Shown: one piece after another, positions 63,408 to 64,000 of the stretch
How positions within the stretch are numbered: the first letter of the stretch is position 1
Layout: the number at the start of each line of letters is the position of its first letter
The notes under the pieces: generated by a model
Seen by the model: only the letters and a program-made list of their open reading frames with translations
Told to the model about the DNA's origin: nothing
Database searches by the model: none
Made by a program: the position numbers and the translations under genes
Assembly: GCF_021049305.1 (NCBI RefSeq)
Contig: NZ_CP088081.1
Span: 3,658,001 to 3,722,000 of the forward strand
Reading direction: 5' to 3'
Source: Ideonella dechloratans
GTDB lineage: Bacteria; Pseudomonadota; Gammaproteobacteria; Burkholderiales; Burkholderiaceae_C
Length of the DNA: 64,000 nucleotides

Positions 63408-64000
63408 GCACCCTGGCACGGACCCTGGCGCTGGCCGGCCTGAGCAGCCTGATCGCCCTGCCCGCCGCCCGGGCCAGCGGCGGCGATGGCTACGAAGAGA
63501 ACGCCTACGCCCCCGAGCACCATGTCACCGAGGCCGCCCTGCCCGGCTACGCCGCCGGCCGCCTGGGCGTCGTGCCCGGCAGCTACTGGCGCGTCTACCT
63601 GGCGCTGGCCTGGCGCGCGGCCCAGGGCCACCCGCTGAGCGCGGCCGAGACCACCGCGCTCAACGTGGACGGCTGGCATGTGGGCCCCACCGCCCCCGAC
63701 TGGCAGGCCCGCCACGACGAGGACGCCACCGGCATCGCCGCCTGGCTGGCCACCCGCGCCCAGGCCGGCGCGGCACCGGTCAAGATCGAGGCCGAGCGGG
63801 CCACGCCCGACTACAGCTTCTTCCTGAACTGCCCCAAGGACGCCTTCGACCGCGCCCGCCAGACCCTGGCCGAACGCCAGCGCCAGAGTGTTGCCGCGCC
63901 GCAGTGGGCCGCGCGCTGGCTGGCCCAGCAGGATGCGGTCTTCGCCAACTGCTCGCCCCCGGGTGTCCAGTTCGGCCAGGCCACCCAGCCGCCGGCCGTG
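63362..64000 (+). CDS. Secreted protein of unknown function, truncated by the window end
   Basis: An open frame of 213 codons from ATG 63362 runs off the window without a stop. It has an N-terminal signal (STLARTLALAGLSSLIALPAARA), then an acidic Tyr/Glu-rich segment (SGGDGYEENAYAPEHHVTEA). A helical region follows with YWRVYLALAWRAAQGHPLSAAE and DYSFFLNCPKDAFDRARQTLAERQ. It overlaps the DUF3142 gene by 46 bp, so the two are probably co-transcribed. The family is not recognised. The overlap and signal peptide support it as real. The C-terminus is missing. Confidence 0.7.
   Translation, partial: MDRPAEHPLAPRRALSTLARTLALAGLSSLIALPAARASGGDGYEENAYAPEHHVTEAALPGYAAGRLGVVPGSYWRVYLALAWRAAQGHPLSAAETTALNVDGWHVGPTAPDWQARHDEDATGIAAWLATRAQAGAAPVKIEAERATPDYSFFLNCPKDAFDRARQTLAERQRQSVAAPQWAARWLAQQDAVFANCSPPGVQFGQATQPPAV

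Overview
The window is very GC-rich and gene-dense. It has short intergenic gaps and many ATGA/GTGA stop-start overlaps. The gene content points to a beta-proteobacterium of the order Burkholderiales, with an Ideonella/Rubrivivax/Leptothrix-like lineage the best guess: an N-type ATPase operon, cydPABX-ybgE, a DUF1656/FUSC efflux operon, CysTWA with a CysB-type LysR, and a lone VgrG island. Assignments rest on reading the translations and recognising family motifs; no database search was run.

Layout. 0-2.2 kb: ssb and a TPR-sulfotransferase. 2.2-9.1 kb: an FAH-family hydrolase, then a sigma-54 activator divergent from the cytochrome bd operon (cydP, cydA, cydB, cydX, ybgE-like), a broken metallo-beta-lactamase-fold gene and an AhpD-like protein. 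9.1-16.4 kb: leuA with a probable leucine leader peptide, then a MarR-controlled aromatic-acid/drug efflux operon (MarR, FUSC, DUF1656, HlyD, outer-membrane factor). 16.5-23.0 kb: a complete-looking N-ATPase operon on the minus strand (atpD, C, Q, B, E, F, A, G) that lacks a recognisable atpR and carries a 90-bp tandem repeat. 23.2-30.3 kb: an RND efflux pair followed by a sulfide/persulfide set (SQR-like flavoprotein, DUF2892 protein, CsoR/CstR-type repressor, OsmC, rhodanese). 30.4-33.4 kb: a two-component system and a Spy/CpxP-like protein. 33.4-37.4 kb: DUF599, a TehB-like methyltransferase, a persulfide-dioxygenase-like MBL protein, a SLAC1/TehA channel, a thioredoxin-like protein and a small orphan. 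37.5-46.3 kb: sulfate uptake (sbp, cysT, cysW, cysA and a CysB-type LysR), with gpx-gst on the opposite strand and a frameshifted hybrid kinase in between. 46.4-47.5 kb: a frameshifted homocysteine methyltransferase. 47.6-55 kb: a type VI secretion vgrG followed by an AT-richer putative lysozyme-like effector and a secreted candidate immunity protein, then TPR and orphan genes with a decayed tandem copy. 55-64 kb: a PKD lipoprotein and a lipid/envelope group (psd, class III aminotransferase, integral membrane protein, GT4 glycosyltransferase, LplT), a DUF3142 protein and a truncated secreted protein.

How the parts connect. An inverted repeat, ATACCC-N4-GGGTAT, lies in front of three separated loci: the AhpD-like gene (8702), the RND-SQR-rhodanese cluster (23191) and the MBL persulfide dioxygenase (34706, one mismatch). 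With the CstR-like repressor gene at 29294, this suggests one sulfane-sulfur-responsive regulon. Cytochrome bd is a sulfide-tolerant oxidase and fits the same physiology. A second shared cis-element, a 23-bp identical block at fixed distance from an identical -10-like box, precedes both sbp and cysTWA. The most novel-looking coding unit is the vgrG-linked effector/immunity pair at 50.5-52.1 kb. Four genes appear broken: the MBL gene at 8.1 kb, the kinase at 43.2 kb, mmuM at 46.5 kb and the duplicated orphan at 54.2 kb. The first three each need only a single small change, so sequencing error cannot be excluded.
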